Below are positions 23,870 through 36,358 of a stretch of 64,000 bases of DNA, piece by piece. The stretch comes from Daucus carota subsp. sativus (taxonomy: Eukaryota; Streptophyta; Magnoliopsida; Apiales; Apiaceae), in assembly GCF_001625215.2 (NCBI RefSeq), contig NC_030381.2:48631214-48695213 (forward strand), in the 5' to 3' direction. The position numbers were made by a program, and so were the translations under genes. Within the stretch, counting starts at the first letter, position 1, and each line of letters opens with the position of its first letter. The notes under the pieces are model-generated. The model was not told the origin of the DNA, searched no databases, and worked only from the letters and a program-made list of their open reading frames with translations.

Positions 23870-25700
23870 GCTTGCAAGATACATAGATTTTCCAAAAAGT
23901 AAGTCATCTGAACTAATTTTTGATTAGTATACACATGCGCATGTAGATACACATTCATACATCACACATCTTGCAGCGGACTTGTTATTTTTGAGTTATA
24001 TACAATTAAGAGAGATCTCATTTTTTGAGATCTAGCTAGATCTAGCTATTTAACAAAGATCTGGATCAAACATGACCCGATCTATGAAGATCAAGTTATG
24101 TTTGAGTTGTAGTCAAATTTTGGGTTCTATATAATCAAAAGAAACCTGTTTGTCAAAAAAAAAAAAAAAAAGAAACCTTAATTTTTGAGATCTAGCTAGA
24201 TCTAGATATTGTACTAAAGATCTGGATCAATCATGACCCGATCTATCAATAGATCGGGTCATGTTTGGACTGTGATCAAGTTTTGAGTTTTATCTAGTCA
24301 AAAGAAACCTCAATTTTTGAGATCTAGCTAGATCTAGCTATTGTACAAAGATCAGGATCAAACATGATCCGATCTATCAAGATCCGTCATGTTTGGATTT
24401 TGATCAATTTTTGAGTTTTATCTAATCCAAAGAAAGCTCAATTTTTAAGATCTAGCTAGATCTAGCTATTGTACAAAGATATGGATCAACCGTAACCCGA
24501 TCGAACAAGATCAAGGTAGACTCATAATTTACGTAAAGATCTCGATCAATCACGATAAGATCAGTTATATCGTTACTATAACAAGATTTTTTTAGCGTGT
24601 ATAGTATAAGTTTTTTCTCAGAATTAAGACATCGAATATATTTATTATCTTTGACTTGATTTATGGATTTTTTTTTTATGTGTAAAATATAATTGATATG
24701 TGTGTATGCGTTTGTGTTACTTTATATTCAGGAAATAATGAAGAAAATGCTCCATGAAAATTGAATATCATCGCATTGCCTCTCCAGCAATGACATACAT
24801 TTTTGAGGTAACATTTGTTTATAGTTATTAAATTTCGGTAACTGTTATATCGTGTTCTAAAGTTGATTAATTTTAGACTAGATATTAGCTATCGTATACA
24901 TATTTATATAATTTTTTAAAATATTTTTTCAACCTAATTATGCATGTAGATTCTTGAAATTTTTATGTATTCCTATATAATAATTTAATATTTTTAACTT
25001 TCTTACACTTATTTTAAGGTTTTAAAAAATGTAAATTTAAAAATAATTCATTTTTTATGAAATTTATTTCAAATAAAAATTTAAAAATCCAGACTTTAAT
25101 TTGCCTATGTTTTTTTATAATATTTTCTTAAACTTTTAGCCTATAGTATTGAATGGGAGAATACAATTTTTTGGAGTGATGTACAGGTATCAAAGCTTGC
25201 TTCGCGTGTGGCTTTGCTGAGAAGTGAGAGGCTTAAGGGCTGGACCAGAGAAGGCAGCCTTGGTACTGATGGGAACCAATTTTGTGATCATGTAAGACTT
25301 TCTTATTCACCGAATTTAAATATTATTAAATATTATATATTTCAAGTATTATCTAATATACAATGCTATATATATTTGCATGGTGGCTAATTGCTATACA
25401 CATGCAGTTCTATTATCATGGTAATAAGAGGTTCCCCCAGCAAGGAGCATGCAGATGAACCACTGGTGAGAATCATGAGTGCTTATTATATATTGTTACT
25501 AATTTATAAGGACACTTTTGTGTATATATATATGTCAAGTAATTTCGCTAATGATATTAATATATAATTAAATTATTTTGCAGGAAAGGTGGGCGTTGAA
25601 TCAACCAGATCCAAAGCTGGTGATTCAATGCTTCCCCAAGCAATGACTCTGATAATTGAACCAGCCAGCTTGGAAGCAATTTGTCTTCTAGAGTAGTACA
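23870..25700 (+). CDS. Spliced-looking locus with possible 57-codon ORF; unrecognised
   Basis: Canonical splice signals outline five exons: about 23870-23898, 24732-24807, 25187-25291, 25408-25465 and 25584-about 25700. The ATG at 24790 opens a frame that crosses two phase-0 introns and ends at 25458, giving MTYIFEVSKLASRVALLRSE, then RLKGWTREGSLGTDGNQFCD, then a short tail (57 aa). The codon use and splice sites look real, but I know no family with this sequence. It could be a small protein, a fragment of a once longer gene (the last exon has a further open stretch, ERWALNQPDPKLVIQCF, in another frame), or a non-coding transcript. Short upstream ORFs precede the ATG. Confidence 0.42.
24015..24560. 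repeat. Minisatellite of palindrome-rich 130-165 bp units
   Basis: Four units begin near 24018, 24180, 24310 and 24439. Each starts with the perfect palindrome AGATCTAGCTAGATCT and then has a GATC-rich segment (ACCCGATCTATCAAGATC-like). In unit 2 the second segment is itself a long hairpin around 24233-24263 (CATGACCCGATCTAT pairing with its complement). The array fills most of intron 1 of the spliced-looking locus. Confidence 0.8.
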
Positions 25701-27004
25701 TTTGTTGTTGTAGCTAAACAAAAAATTCTGAACCAGATGGTTTAGTATATTTCCACTACTACTGATGTGATGTGCAAGTGACCTGAAAAAAATATTAGAA
25801 TCTCAAATTAATCAAATATAATGATTTGAGTGATATTTATTTTTTAATTTCAACCAGTGTTGGACTTTTAAATTTAACCAACAACATGAGCGCTTGTAAA
25901 ATATAAGTAACAATTTTTTGACAAATATAATTTTATAACAAATTTTTTGTTTACTAGTTAGAAACAGTTTACGACAATGTTGGATCGAAGTATGTATTTT
26001 ATTTAGATTTTGGAACATCAATAATCTTTTATAAAAGATATCGTTACTTTGTTGTGTGTGTTTAAACTATAATAAATGAGTAAATTTTAAACCTAGCTAG
26101 ATATGATGAAGAGAAAGTTAAAGAATATTTTAAAAATAATGTATGTACAAATATAGGTACACATTTCATACATTCTCGTTTAATCACTAATACCCTCTTT
26201 AAACTCCGATGATGTCGATCTAAATCTTGAAAAACAAATCAAACATAATCAAAATGATAGAAATCCTTCCCCAAAAAGGAAGATTATTGAAGAATACAAA
26301 TCAAATAAAACAAATAAAACAAATAAAAGGATGTGAGATTTTCTGCCAAATAAAATTGAAGGAGGCCCCGTCGAGCCTCGGCAATGGAGTTTAAGAGGGA
26401 GGCAGCGCTGAGATGAAAAGAGATTTGTCCATATTTCTCTCTCTTTTAAAGTAAAAACTACATCCTCTTCTACCTCCACAATAACAATCACAGTCAAACT
26501 TCCCCTAAAAAGGGTATCAATAATTACAAGGAAAGAAAGTTACAGCCAAGACAACCGGTGTTGATCAAAACTCAAAAGGCAAACTAGTATCTGATACATC
26601 ACATAACCAGGTTTTGAGCCCGAACTTTATCATCAAGAAAAGGGATTCATTATCCTACTTTTGGTGTCCATTTATCCATAAATCATATCTATTGAACTAA
26701 GCTATCTTCACTACTCTGCAGACCAACTAGTATATACACACTACAAAATACTATATCTACAAAGAACAGTTATCTACAAAGAGGAATGTAAGCTACTGGA
26801 TTCCGGGGTCTTGGTCGGAGTTTTATGAGCATTATATAAATATTAGACGGCAATGCTCAAACACTGTTGTCTGCAGCTGTCTTAACTTGAGATGGAATAT
26901 TTATATCTATAGAAATATAAATTCCTTGAATCCAAATTACAAAACCTCTTTATGTCCAGTCTCCCTCACATAAAAACCCTCTTTATGTAACAAAGGATCA
27001 GCTC
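25701..27004. other. Intergenic, with 3' flank of the bromodomain gene
   Basis: No supported gene. The part nearest 27004 should hold the 3' UTR of the minus-strand bromodomain gene. Short frames such as 26249-26497 on the minus strand have no recognisable content. Confidence 0.4.
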
Positions 27005-29731
27005 CTAGTTGCATATTTGTCCCTCCTCCCAGTCTGGCGAAAATAGACCATCTTCCTCGTCTTCATAATCCATGTAATCATTCTTTATCGAAAGGCCAAT
27101 CCTTTCCATAATGTTTCCAAATCGATCACCCTGACTTGCTTCAAAGAGTACCATCTCAAGTTCCCTCAGAACCTTCATATTGTCCTCTATCTCAACAGTC
27201 TTTTCCATCTGGAAAAAGAAAATTTATTATTTATTATTTATTATTTCAGTAACAAGTAACAAATATTAAAGCCGAAAGTATAGTGAGACTACTGAACCTT
27301 CTGTAGTGCAATACGAGCTGCTTCTCGTTCCCTCTCCCGCTCTTCTTGAGCCTTCAATGATGAGGCAACTTTAGCAGCTCTAATTTGATCCTCAATTCTG
27401 GCTTTCTCTGTTTACAAAATTCCATGTGTAAGTATTGATTTCATAGTTCAACACTTCTCATAAACCAAAAGAAACAGTTCAGATATGTTTGCATAGAAAC
27501 AAACGAGCTGTGGTTTAAGTTGTCCCATCTCACCCTCTTGTTGTTGCCTCTCCAGTTTTTCTTTTTCCTGCCGCAACTTAACGGAACCTACCTTATCAAC
27601 CTGGATGTAGATGAAATGCTTAATGAGATACATCTTGCAGCAAGTTATTTTACTTTAATGTTAATAATCTACACATGTACTCCATATATAAAACAAAACG
27701 TAGAAGTTATATTTACATGATCAAGGAGTGTCTTCTGTTTTGCCTTTAATATAGTATCAGCAAAGCGGTTTTTTAGCATAGCAGCACGTAGAGCTTTCTT
27801 TGGAGACAACTGAAGGTCAATAGCAGGAGTCCAGGCTGTTGGATAGTTAAAAGGTTAGTAACATTTTATCATACTTGATACAATTAACATCGTAGGAAAT
27901 ACATTTAACAACTAACCATCCGCTGAAGCAGCAGTTGTACCAAGGCTTGATTGCTGAGGACTAGAACAGTTATTTTCCTCATCCAAAGCACTTACAGCCA
28001 CTTCAGATCATGTCACAATTTGTAAATCCAACTCCATCAGCACGCCAAAAATTTAGTTATAGTGTAAAGGATAAAACATCAGAAGACAAAACAAATAATC
28101 CTCACCATCAGATTCTGGATCTGATTTATAGGTATTAGATGTCAAACTGCTTTCATGCTCCTGGACCATATAAAAAGCAATTATAATACAAATAAATCAC
28201 ATACAAGACTCCAAAAAGTCATCTGTCAGGCAAGTAAAACAAAAAACCCTCGTAACATACTGATTTGGAAGCAGCACAATTTTGTTCCGCGTATCTTGCA
28301 GAAGGAGATCCTGAATATAAAAGCAAAAGGTTAACCCTTTAACCTTGAAGAATATAGAAGAGAGAGAGCACAAGACATTTTATACTTACTCTTGGACCAT
28401 TCATACGCATAGCCTTTCTGAGGGCTGCACTGGCATTTTAAACTGCCACATGAGCAGCATCTAGTAGCAGCCACATTCAAAGAGACTATAGTTTTGACAG
28501 AACCACAAGAACTCCTACTAGCATTGACTGTGCCTATAAGACACATTTCCGATTAGTGCTTTTCAACAGGCATGAAGTAAGAGAGTATATATCACTGCAT
28601 ACCTTTTTGTAAGACCTTTCCTGGGCACCTGCTATTTTGGATATTTCTAGCAGTTTCCTTCTGTGGAAGGAATACATACAAAACAATTACAAAATGCCAC
28701 AAAAAGCAAATTTCAGTACTTGGTATTAGGTATTTAGACAAAATTTATTAAGCATGCATATGCATACAGAGAATATTGTATACATCTAATAAATGATGAC
28801 CATCTTCTAGAAGTAAAAAAGCAGAAATCTGAATTGTAGCAATCAACATCATGCAGCTTACATTTGCAGGCCTTGCATATGAAATCTTCAGATCATCTGT
28901 TATCTTTTTCATCATTGCTTCCCCAGGCGCTTTTGTCAGCTTTCTCTTTTCTTCAGAAGAGATAGACATGGAAGTAACTATTCCACCCATCAAGGGAGAA
29001 TCTCCAGGGCAGAATTGTCTCGTTTCTGTGGTTTTCCTTTCCTGGAAACTTGCAAGGCAACTCTCTTCACGATTTAGGCTCTCACGCTTTAATCTAGCCT
29101 CCAGATCCTTCCATTTAGTATTAAAGATGCTATCCAGTGCCTTTGCACTTTTATGAAAATAGTTTTCAAATGGGTTATACAGCATGGCATTGGAGAAGGT
29201 CAGCCTAACATCATCCTTAAATTCCGCAACAGTGAAGTACATATTTTTCTGCAATTTGGCTCTCACTGTTCCCAAATCCATAGGTTTAGAGATAACTGAA
29301 AAATAGTCAGGGATATTCAACTTCACAGGATCAACTGGATCACAAAAACCAAGAGCAGCAGGATGCTTAATCAATGCTTCGAGAATGTTGCCACAGTAAC
29401 GCTTCAAACTACGATCCATCTTCTGTCTTTTATTTAAAACAGAATCTATAACTTCTGATGGTCCACGCTTCAGAGAGCTTTGCGTAAATCCGTCCTTTAC
29501 GCTATCAGCACCATACAATTTTAAGCTGTCTGAAGAGCGAGGAACAGCTTTTCGTGATTCCTTCCTCATGGATTCCTTGTTCCCATCAAGAGATACATTC
29601 TGAGAACAATCCTCCTTTACCCACAGCTGCTTGCTAGCTTCACAAGACCCAGTTTTTAGCACAACCTCAGTTGGTCTACAGGAAAACTTGATCTTCAACC
29701 TTGGTTTCGGCAAACTATCTTGTACAGTCAT
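27005..29731 (-). CDS. GTE-type bromodomain protein, 586 aa (GTE8-GTE12-like)
   Basis: Plant GTE proteins bind acetylated histone tails through one bromodomain and act in transcription in the nucleus. Ten coding exons, 5' to 3': 28862-29731, 28603-28660, 28390-28533, 28261-28310, 28106-28160, 27917-28000, 27717-27835, 27534-27600, 27298-27407 and 27005-27208. They total 1761 nt in one frame. The bromodomain spans about residues 109-205, with the PVDPVKLNIPDYF loop and the acetyl-lysine-binding Asn in NAMLYNP (N186). A Cys-rich segment (RCCSCGSLKCQC) follows, then SPKKALRAAMLKNRFADTIL, a charged coiled-coil-like region rich in R/E/K/Q, and an acidic end (DYEDEEDGLFSPDWEEG). The ALRAAMLKNRFADTIL block and the coiled coil are typical of the GTE8-12 group. 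A clear NET/ET domain is not visible. Confidence 0.92.
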
Positions 29732-30377
29732 GATGGAAACTGCAAGCACCCAGGAGAACTATTCAGAATTTGAGAGAATAGTTCTCACTATCGAAGAGTT
29801 TTATAAACCAGCATAGAGCAAAACACCTGGACGTATCACTGCACAGATAATTCAATAAAACAAAAAACTATCTCAAACACTTTAAACTATACCATAAAAA
29901 ACAAACCCAATATCTTAGCACAATTTTCTCATATAACACTTCAATCTACACACTGATCACAAAAACCACGCCTAAAAGATCTACACTAAAACCCCAATTC
30001 AGATCAATAACTTAATTTAATAATAGCCCCCCCCCCAAAAAAAAAACTACAATTAACAGAGCAAATCAATATTATCAAAAAAATCAAGGGCTTCGTAAAA
30101 TTCTATGTACAAACACAAATATCCATATACACAACAAATAAAACTACCCCATATGCAAAATTCACAACATAATCGTAAATCGCCGTCCAAACACACAAAT
30201 CACAAAGTGAACACAATTCACATGACCCGGATCAAGTGTCACTCACAACCAACACCCACACATACACACAACGAATAAAACAAACCCAGATCCAAAATTC
30301 AATACAAATCACATACAATCACCAATTAAGCACAAAAAGCAGCAAAAAAACACAGATCGAGTGAAAAGAGAACTTAC

Positions 30378-30585
30378 ATGAACCGAATCGAAGCACCCAG
30401 AAGCCTCGATCGACTGATCGACGGAGCTAAATCTTGACTGGCTGAAGAAACAGGGGCTAATTGATGATGATTTGGGGAAAAAAGAGTAGGCTAGGGTTTT
30501 GAGGATAGGGGGTTTAGGAGAGTGTTTGAGCGATACAAGGTAACTGTGGGAGTCTTCTAGAGGTCGCCTCCGTGCTTTATATGAA
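30378..30585 (-). promoter_or_regulatory. 5' UTR exon and TATA box of the bromodomain gene
   Basis: A donor at 30378/30377 (GGTTCAT then GTAAGTTC on the minus strand) pairs with the acceptor at 29740/29739, placing a 637-nt intron in the 5' UTR eight bases upstream of the ATG at 29731. ATATAAA on the minus strand at about 30575-30581 is a plausible TATA box, so the leader exon would be about 170 nt. Confidence 0.55.
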
Positions 30586-30599
30586 TTTTCTGTTTTTTT

Positions 30600-32076
30600 A
30601 TATTTTTTTGTCATATTATGAAATTTATTTATTATTTATATTATATTAAATAAGTTTTATTTTATGTACTTTTCTGTAGTTGCACTTATATTTGATAAAT
30701 AAAAATAATTGTTTTTGTAATAGTGATTTTATGAATTTTTTGATGAAATTAATATTTAATATTATTGAAATGACGACAATAATGTGTCAAATTATTTGGG
30801 TGGCAAGGTTTTACGAACCGTTTGGGCTATTTATACGCGATATCCGGGATTATATTTGGTACATTCCTTGATTAGATTAGATTTGCATGCCAGTTAGATG
30901 TTTACCAAATATATTTGTAATTGGAATTATTATTTTTTTGTCATAAATCATGATTTGTAATTAGAAGTTTGATTTAGATTTATTCTTTACTAAAAACACG
31001 AGGGTAGACTTGTATTTGAGAAAACCGGGATAATAATTTCTTTCATTTTTTTATTATTTGGAAATAAAACTCATGAAAAATATTTTACTTGTAATTTTAT
31101 TTTAGAAAATAATATATTTTTTGAGGAACTTCTTAAAAAAGAACATGATATCAAATAAATTACTTTCAAAAATATTTCATATAAATAAACAAACTCTTAA
31201 AATAAGTATTTTTTTTTAGAAATTTGATTATAATTTATTATTATATGTCTTGTAAATTAAGTCAACAATTGGATTACAAGTTGTAGACGCTGTAAGATCA
31301 GTTCGAGTTTATGAATTTAACTAGCAGCTGCAAATTTGAAAACTTGCACAAAATTATGCATGATAATTAACCAGAATAAATCTATTCTGATTAAATCACT
31401 CCACAAAGAAACAAAATTTCACCCCACACTAGAATCATGAAGAGAATATTCCGTTCTGGTTTCTTTTACCGTGGGAGAGTCTGAGAGGTTACTGTTAAAC
31501 AGCGAAAGTGCAAATTACAATTCCACATTTTATAACTTAACTATTAATCTAATAGTACTATTAGAGATTGCATATATATTATTACTATGTTAATCTATTG
31601 TATCTTAAATTTAATAAAGAAGAAAAAACATTTTTATAAAACAAATTCCCTCCTCTTTTTTTTTCCTATTATCATGGTATAAATAGTTCTCTCTGCTTAA
31701 CATGTCATAAATTCTTCTTGAAAAAAATCTTTTATTATTTACAATTTTTTAAAAATAAACAAAGAAACAATCATATATTTCCACAGACAAATCCTGACAC
31801 AAGAAATGAATCCCTAGCGACCAAACCTACCCCAGCAGCCAGCAATAACTTTACTACTAATTCTCTTGACAACTGTTCTTGCAATATTTTCTTTACATGG
31901 CAGTATTCATACAGCCACTAGCAAACCAGACAATAAAAAGTAAAATAGATATTTTGTAAAGGAAAATATACAAAAGAATTTCTTTTTTCACCCATCAGAA
32001 GACTAGATATTTTCATTTTGGCTCCTGGCTGAAAACTTGTGATCACTCATCTCTGTTAGAAACTCTGCATCACATT
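30600..32076. other. Intergenic
   Basis: AT-rich with no gene seen; small ORFs (30680-30871, 31718-31921) have no recognisable content. The end near 32076 should include the SWEET2-like 3' UTR. Confidence 0.4.
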
Positions 32077-34237
32077 TTATGCATAGGAAACTAACAAGGG
32101 CTCTCTTGATTCTGCACCAGAAATTCTGCTGTAGTATGTGTACAATGCTAATTGTATTATTCCCAGAAGACCTCCAACTCCATTAGGCACCTGATTGTTT
32201 ATCATAAGAAGCATTTCGTAAAACAATGATTACTAAATGCAATTGATATAAGACCGAACTAGACCATACATATCTGATTAGGGAGTAATTGGTGGTAGAA
32301 CAATCCATTATATTCGTATTTGCTGATATATCATATAATAGTAAACTAGAAAGCAAATTTGGTCATCTGTCAAAAATATAATGTCAATCTCCACTTTTGT
32401 AATTGTAAAGAAAACATATCAGTTGATACTTTCAGGTTTCATGGTTGTTTAATATTCAGTATTTGTAATCCTTAGATAAGTGGAGTACAAATAAAGGATG
32501 CACGAGCACTCACTCTTTAAAGCAAATTTCAACAGTCGACAAGAAATATCAAGTTCAATTTTAGAAAGCCTTAAAAGGCACATTAGAATTTCAGACTTTC
32601 AGTTAAGTACCATAACCAGGTCTCCTTTCATTGTGCACATCCCTGAAGCTTAATCCTAAGGCCATAACTAATAAGGGTATATCACTATATTGTTTTGGTT
32701 ACAACTTGTTGCCGCATATATTGTAAAAACTTTCTGATCATTAAAATAAGTATACTATAATTAGTGTATGATATCTTTGAAACGGGGGAGGGGGGGACTT
32801 TAAGATAAATTATGAATGGCTAAAGCATTAAGCAAGGTCTGAATACTTACAGTAATGAAAGGATCATGCTTAAACATCCCATAAGCAAAGAAGGATAGAC
32901 TCATCAAGAAGGTCGATAGTGATAGATAAAATGGCATGTATTCGACACTCTTTGTTTTGATCACCAAATTCTGCAATGTAGAAAAAAATAATTAAGAGAC
33001 TTTTCTGGCAGAAACCATGTGAAGAGGGTGTAAGTTTAGTTTCAATATATTCATACTATTATAAATAGCGGAGAAGCAAACATAGATATGAGAGAAGCAA
33101 CGCTCAAATATCCAACAAAAAGTTGCCGCGATGGAGGGTCAAATAGCTTGATGCTAACAAGTACTATGCCAGCAAAAAGAGCAAATACCCCTAGCAGCAG
33201 TCCCGACATTTTCAGCTGAAAGCAACAAGAAGATTAAATTAAAGATCGTAGATCCAGAATGATTTCTGCAAACTCTTTTTCTTCCTTAAATGAAGATGTA
33301 GCAATAGGTAATTGACTGCATACTTTACAAAGAGTAACTTGAAAGAAAACACTTCTTTTTAGTCATCATAAAAATATTACTCCTCGAGTGGAATTGAGGT
33401 AGTGTTAGTAAAGCAAAGGCAGCAGCTGCTGTACTACCTTTCTAGTTCTCTCTGCACATGCAATGAAGATGACAATGTACACCAACTGAAAAATTGCTCC
33501 AACTGAATTAACGGTGGCAACTAGTATGATGCCCGGAGTTACACAAGGCAGGCCATACCAGAGGCAAATTAAACAGTTCAGGAGGGAATATACATATGGC
33601 AGCCCTGAAAACTGCTCGGTAGAACGGTTTCTGATAATTCTTCTAAATGTTGGTCTGAAATTGTAAAAATTAAGCAAAATAAATATATAAAGGCCTCATA
33701 CAAATATATATCTGTTGTTTAAGAGTTCTGCAAAGGCTTCTAAGACTACTTACATTGGTGATACAAACAACACAATTGCAAAGATGTTTCCTGCAATATG
33801 ACATATAACATATCTGATTATTTTCGAGAATCATATCCTTTTCTCATTTTAAGATAATTTTCAGAACACGCTATTTGAACTTAATGTTGTGCGGGCTTGA
33901 CCACGGCACAGAGCGAACAATAAACAAGTGGTATCAGAGCCGATTGAGGCCACTTTCTTTGCAAGTGATCAAGAAAAGTGCATATCTGTTTCATTTACTT
34001 AATTTCTTTAAACCCCTAAGCACAAAAACAATGCAATTCCATTCAATTTCACACAAGCTTTTAACCAAATCATGTGGAAAATGCAGTATGATCCCTCTTC
34101 TCTACCACACACAAAAAACACACACACACACACACTAATAAGTAGCTGTAGCTGACTGGTAAAACAGAGAGAATACCTGCAACTCCAGCTGCATCACTGC
34201 ACAGAGAATAAGTAGAGAACAACCCATTTGAATCCAT
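32077..34237 (-). CDS. SWEET2: SWEET2-like sugar transporter, 235 aa
   Basis: SWEET proteins are seven-helix facilitators that move glucose or sucrose down a gradient; SWEET2 members sit on the vacuole membrane in roots. Six exons, 5' to 3': 34177-34237, 33754-33790, 33438-33654, 33057-33215, 32851-32970 and 32077-32190, giving 708 nt. The first MtN3 repeat holds FVSPIPTFRRIIRN and STEQFSGLPYVYSLLNCLIC; the second holds SPLFIINLVIKTKSVEYMPF and SLSFFAYGM. The 235-aa length and these motifs agree closely with clade I SWEET2. The C-terminal tail after the seventh helix is short (SREPLLVSYA). Intron 1 carries a (CA)n tract at 34110-34136. Confidence 0.95.
33890..33950 (+). mobile_element. Possible Copia-type LTR retrotransposon remnant
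   Basis: TGGTATCAGAGC at 33929-33940 is the usual initiator-Met-tRNA primer-binding site placed just after the 5' LTR of plant Copia elements. It lies in intron 1 of the SWEET2-like gene. No LTR pair or internal coding region is visible, so at most this is a small, broken fossil. Confidence 0.28.
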
Positions 34238-34269
34238 CGCCTTCTCAAATCTTCTGCAAATTCTCAACT

Positions 34270-35150
34270 ACTCACACATCACCAACATATATATAATATT
34301 TATTTCAGTTTTCAAATGAACGCGAGATAATGAAATAGTACAAGTGCATAAAAGAAGGTTTTAAGAGCTTGTGTATGTAAAATTAAATCATGTGTATTAT
34401 ATTTAAATAATAAAATATTACAAGTGGGGTATGATAAGAGATTCAAAGCTTATCTGTGTGCGGTGGCAGTAGTTGATGGCTATAAGTATAAGCATGAAGA
34501 CGTGACATACAGCTGCACTTGACTGGATAAATATATAATGTGATGTAATGTTTTGATAATATATTAAAACGTGTTCAATTTGTTGATGTGTAGTTTTTTT
34601 TCTCTTTTCTTTAATTTGTCTTTTTCTTATTCGACTTTTCCTTTATTCCTTGATTTAATGTTAGCCCTTGATTTAATGTTAGCCTTCACTCACTAAAATT
34701 TAAATTTGAAATGTTCGAGGAAGGTGCAGAACATAACATGATCTCTAATCTAGTAGAATTCTTGTTAAAGGGATTTATGATATATTAGAAAAAAATGTAA
34801 AAATTTAGATTCTAATGAGGGATTATTGTTGTGTATAATTTTACAATTTAAGACCTATTACCGACCTTGAGAGACTTGCGACAAAATTTGACATCACTAT
34901 TATTATAAAAAAATAATATACTTTATTTAAAATAACTTGAAATAATAATAACATATATGTATAAAATATAGTCGGTACCATCGAAGCAAAATATGTTACA
35001 AATTTAACGAATATTACAAAATATTTTACGAGTGCAGTTTAACCAACACTATTGAATATGCTCCAAATTAGGTAAGATAAAAATTATAATGGTTAAGTTT
35101 GAATTAATTTTTTTGAAATTTTTAGAAATAATTATTAAAAATAAAAACTA
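34270..35150. promoter_or_regulatory. Upstream region of the SWEET2-like gene
   Basis: Presumed promoter of the minus-strand SWEET2-like gene followed by AT-rich intergenic DNA. TTGATTTAATGTTAGCC is duplicated in tandem at about 34650-34683. No gene seen. Confidence 0.35.
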
Positions 35151-35272
35151 CTCCCTTCGTCCCACTCAATTGTTTACATTGGAGGGGGACACGGAGACCA
35201 AGACAATGTATGAAAAATGAGTAAAGTTAGATGAAAAGTGGATAAAGTGGTGGGACCTACCAATATTTAATA

Positions 35273-35507
35273 CTCCCTCCGTCCCTATTTACTTGTCACT
35301 TTGACTTTTTGCACGTAACTTAAGGTGATTAAAAAACATAGTTCCGCTCATTATTTTTACAATTTTCTTTTTCTGAATTAAAATATAAACTATAAATTTT
35401 AATTCAGAAAAAGAAAATTTTAAAAACAATGAGCGGAACTATGTTTTTTAATCACCTTAAGTTACGTGCAAAAAGTCAAAGTGACAAGTAAATAGGGACG
35501 GAGGTAG
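35273..35507. mobile_element. Inner Stowaway foldback MITE, 235 bp
   Basis: CTCCCTCCGTCCCTATTTAC and GTAAATAGGGACGGAGGTAG ends flanked by TA. The two halves are almost perfect reverse complements over about 110 bp each. The strong self-complementarity suggests a recent insertion or a hairpin-forming RNA. Confidence 0.88.
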
Positions 35508-35546
35508 TAATATATTTGAGATAGCGGAGAAAAGTAGTGGGTGTAG

Positions 35547-35924
35547 GAGCAAGTCCAACGGAGGTGTTAAAGTAGGTGCTATTGCTATAATATAGCACCC
35601 AAGCACAAAATTCCACTCCAATGGGATGCTAAACTTGAATGTAAAATAGCAAAATGCTATACTTGGTTCTAAACATGGAACCAAGTATAGATGGTGCTAT
35701 AATTGCCACATAAGCATGCAAGCGACAAAATACATTAATAAAGTATTAGTGACGTAGTTATGTACTTTAAGATTATGTAATGAGAATATAGCTTTATTTG
35801 GAAATGTTTGGTTCTATTTTACATTTACCATTGGATCATAAGTTCTATTTTAGCATCAAAAATCACTTTTTGGTTTCTTATGAAAATAGCTACATCTATT
35901 ATAACATCATCATTGGACTTGCTC
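35547..35924. mobile_element. Inner Tourist-like MITE, 378 bp
   Basis: Ends GAGCAAGTCCAACGG and CATTGGACTTGCTC, flanked by TAG on the left and TAA on the right. The related uninterrupted element has TAA at this point, so a TAA duplication with one later change is likely (PIF/Harbinger type). Confidence 0.75.
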
Positions 35925-36358
35925 TAATAGTAGTTTTTATTGTTAAATATGAGATAGTAGGGGAAGATAGTGGGTGTAATGATAGGAAAAACTTACTATT
36001 TATAGTAACGTAAAGAAATGAGAGGCACATTCCAAAATAATAACCGTAAAGAAATGAGAGGGACAGAGGGAATAATTTGTTTGTCACATTGAATTATTAA
36101 AGATAATTAAAGGAGAAAATAATACTGGCCCATTAACGTCCTGACATTTTCTCACTCAACCTCAAGAAAGCCCAAAAATTCAAAACTACCCCTGACAAGC
36201 CCACTTACAAATCCTTCCCGCCACAACTCTCCCTCTCTCTGGAACGCAATCATGATATAAATCTAGGGCACATACACACACTTGGGCCAAGCTTGATTGC
36301 AATTGTAGCCAAACCCCATTTTATTTCAGCTTCAATTTCAAAACCCCAGATCAGAGAA

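Larger units (their letters stand above)
35151..36072. mobile_element. Outer Stowaway-like MITE containing two other MITEs
   Basis: Left CTCCCTTCGTCCCACTC after TA, right GAGAGGGACAGAGGGAA before TA. Its own sequence (GTAAAGTTAGATGAAAAGTG, GTAGTGGGTGTAATGATAGG) matches the reverse complement of the intact 19615-19913 element. That comparison shows it is interrupted at 35273-35507 and 35547-35924. Confidence 0.75.

Noticed and set aside
33929-33940. Intact LTR retrotransposon in the SWEET2-like intron
   Set aside because: Only a primer-binding-site-like motif is visible; no LTR pair or internal region was found, so it is kept as a low-confidence fossil.
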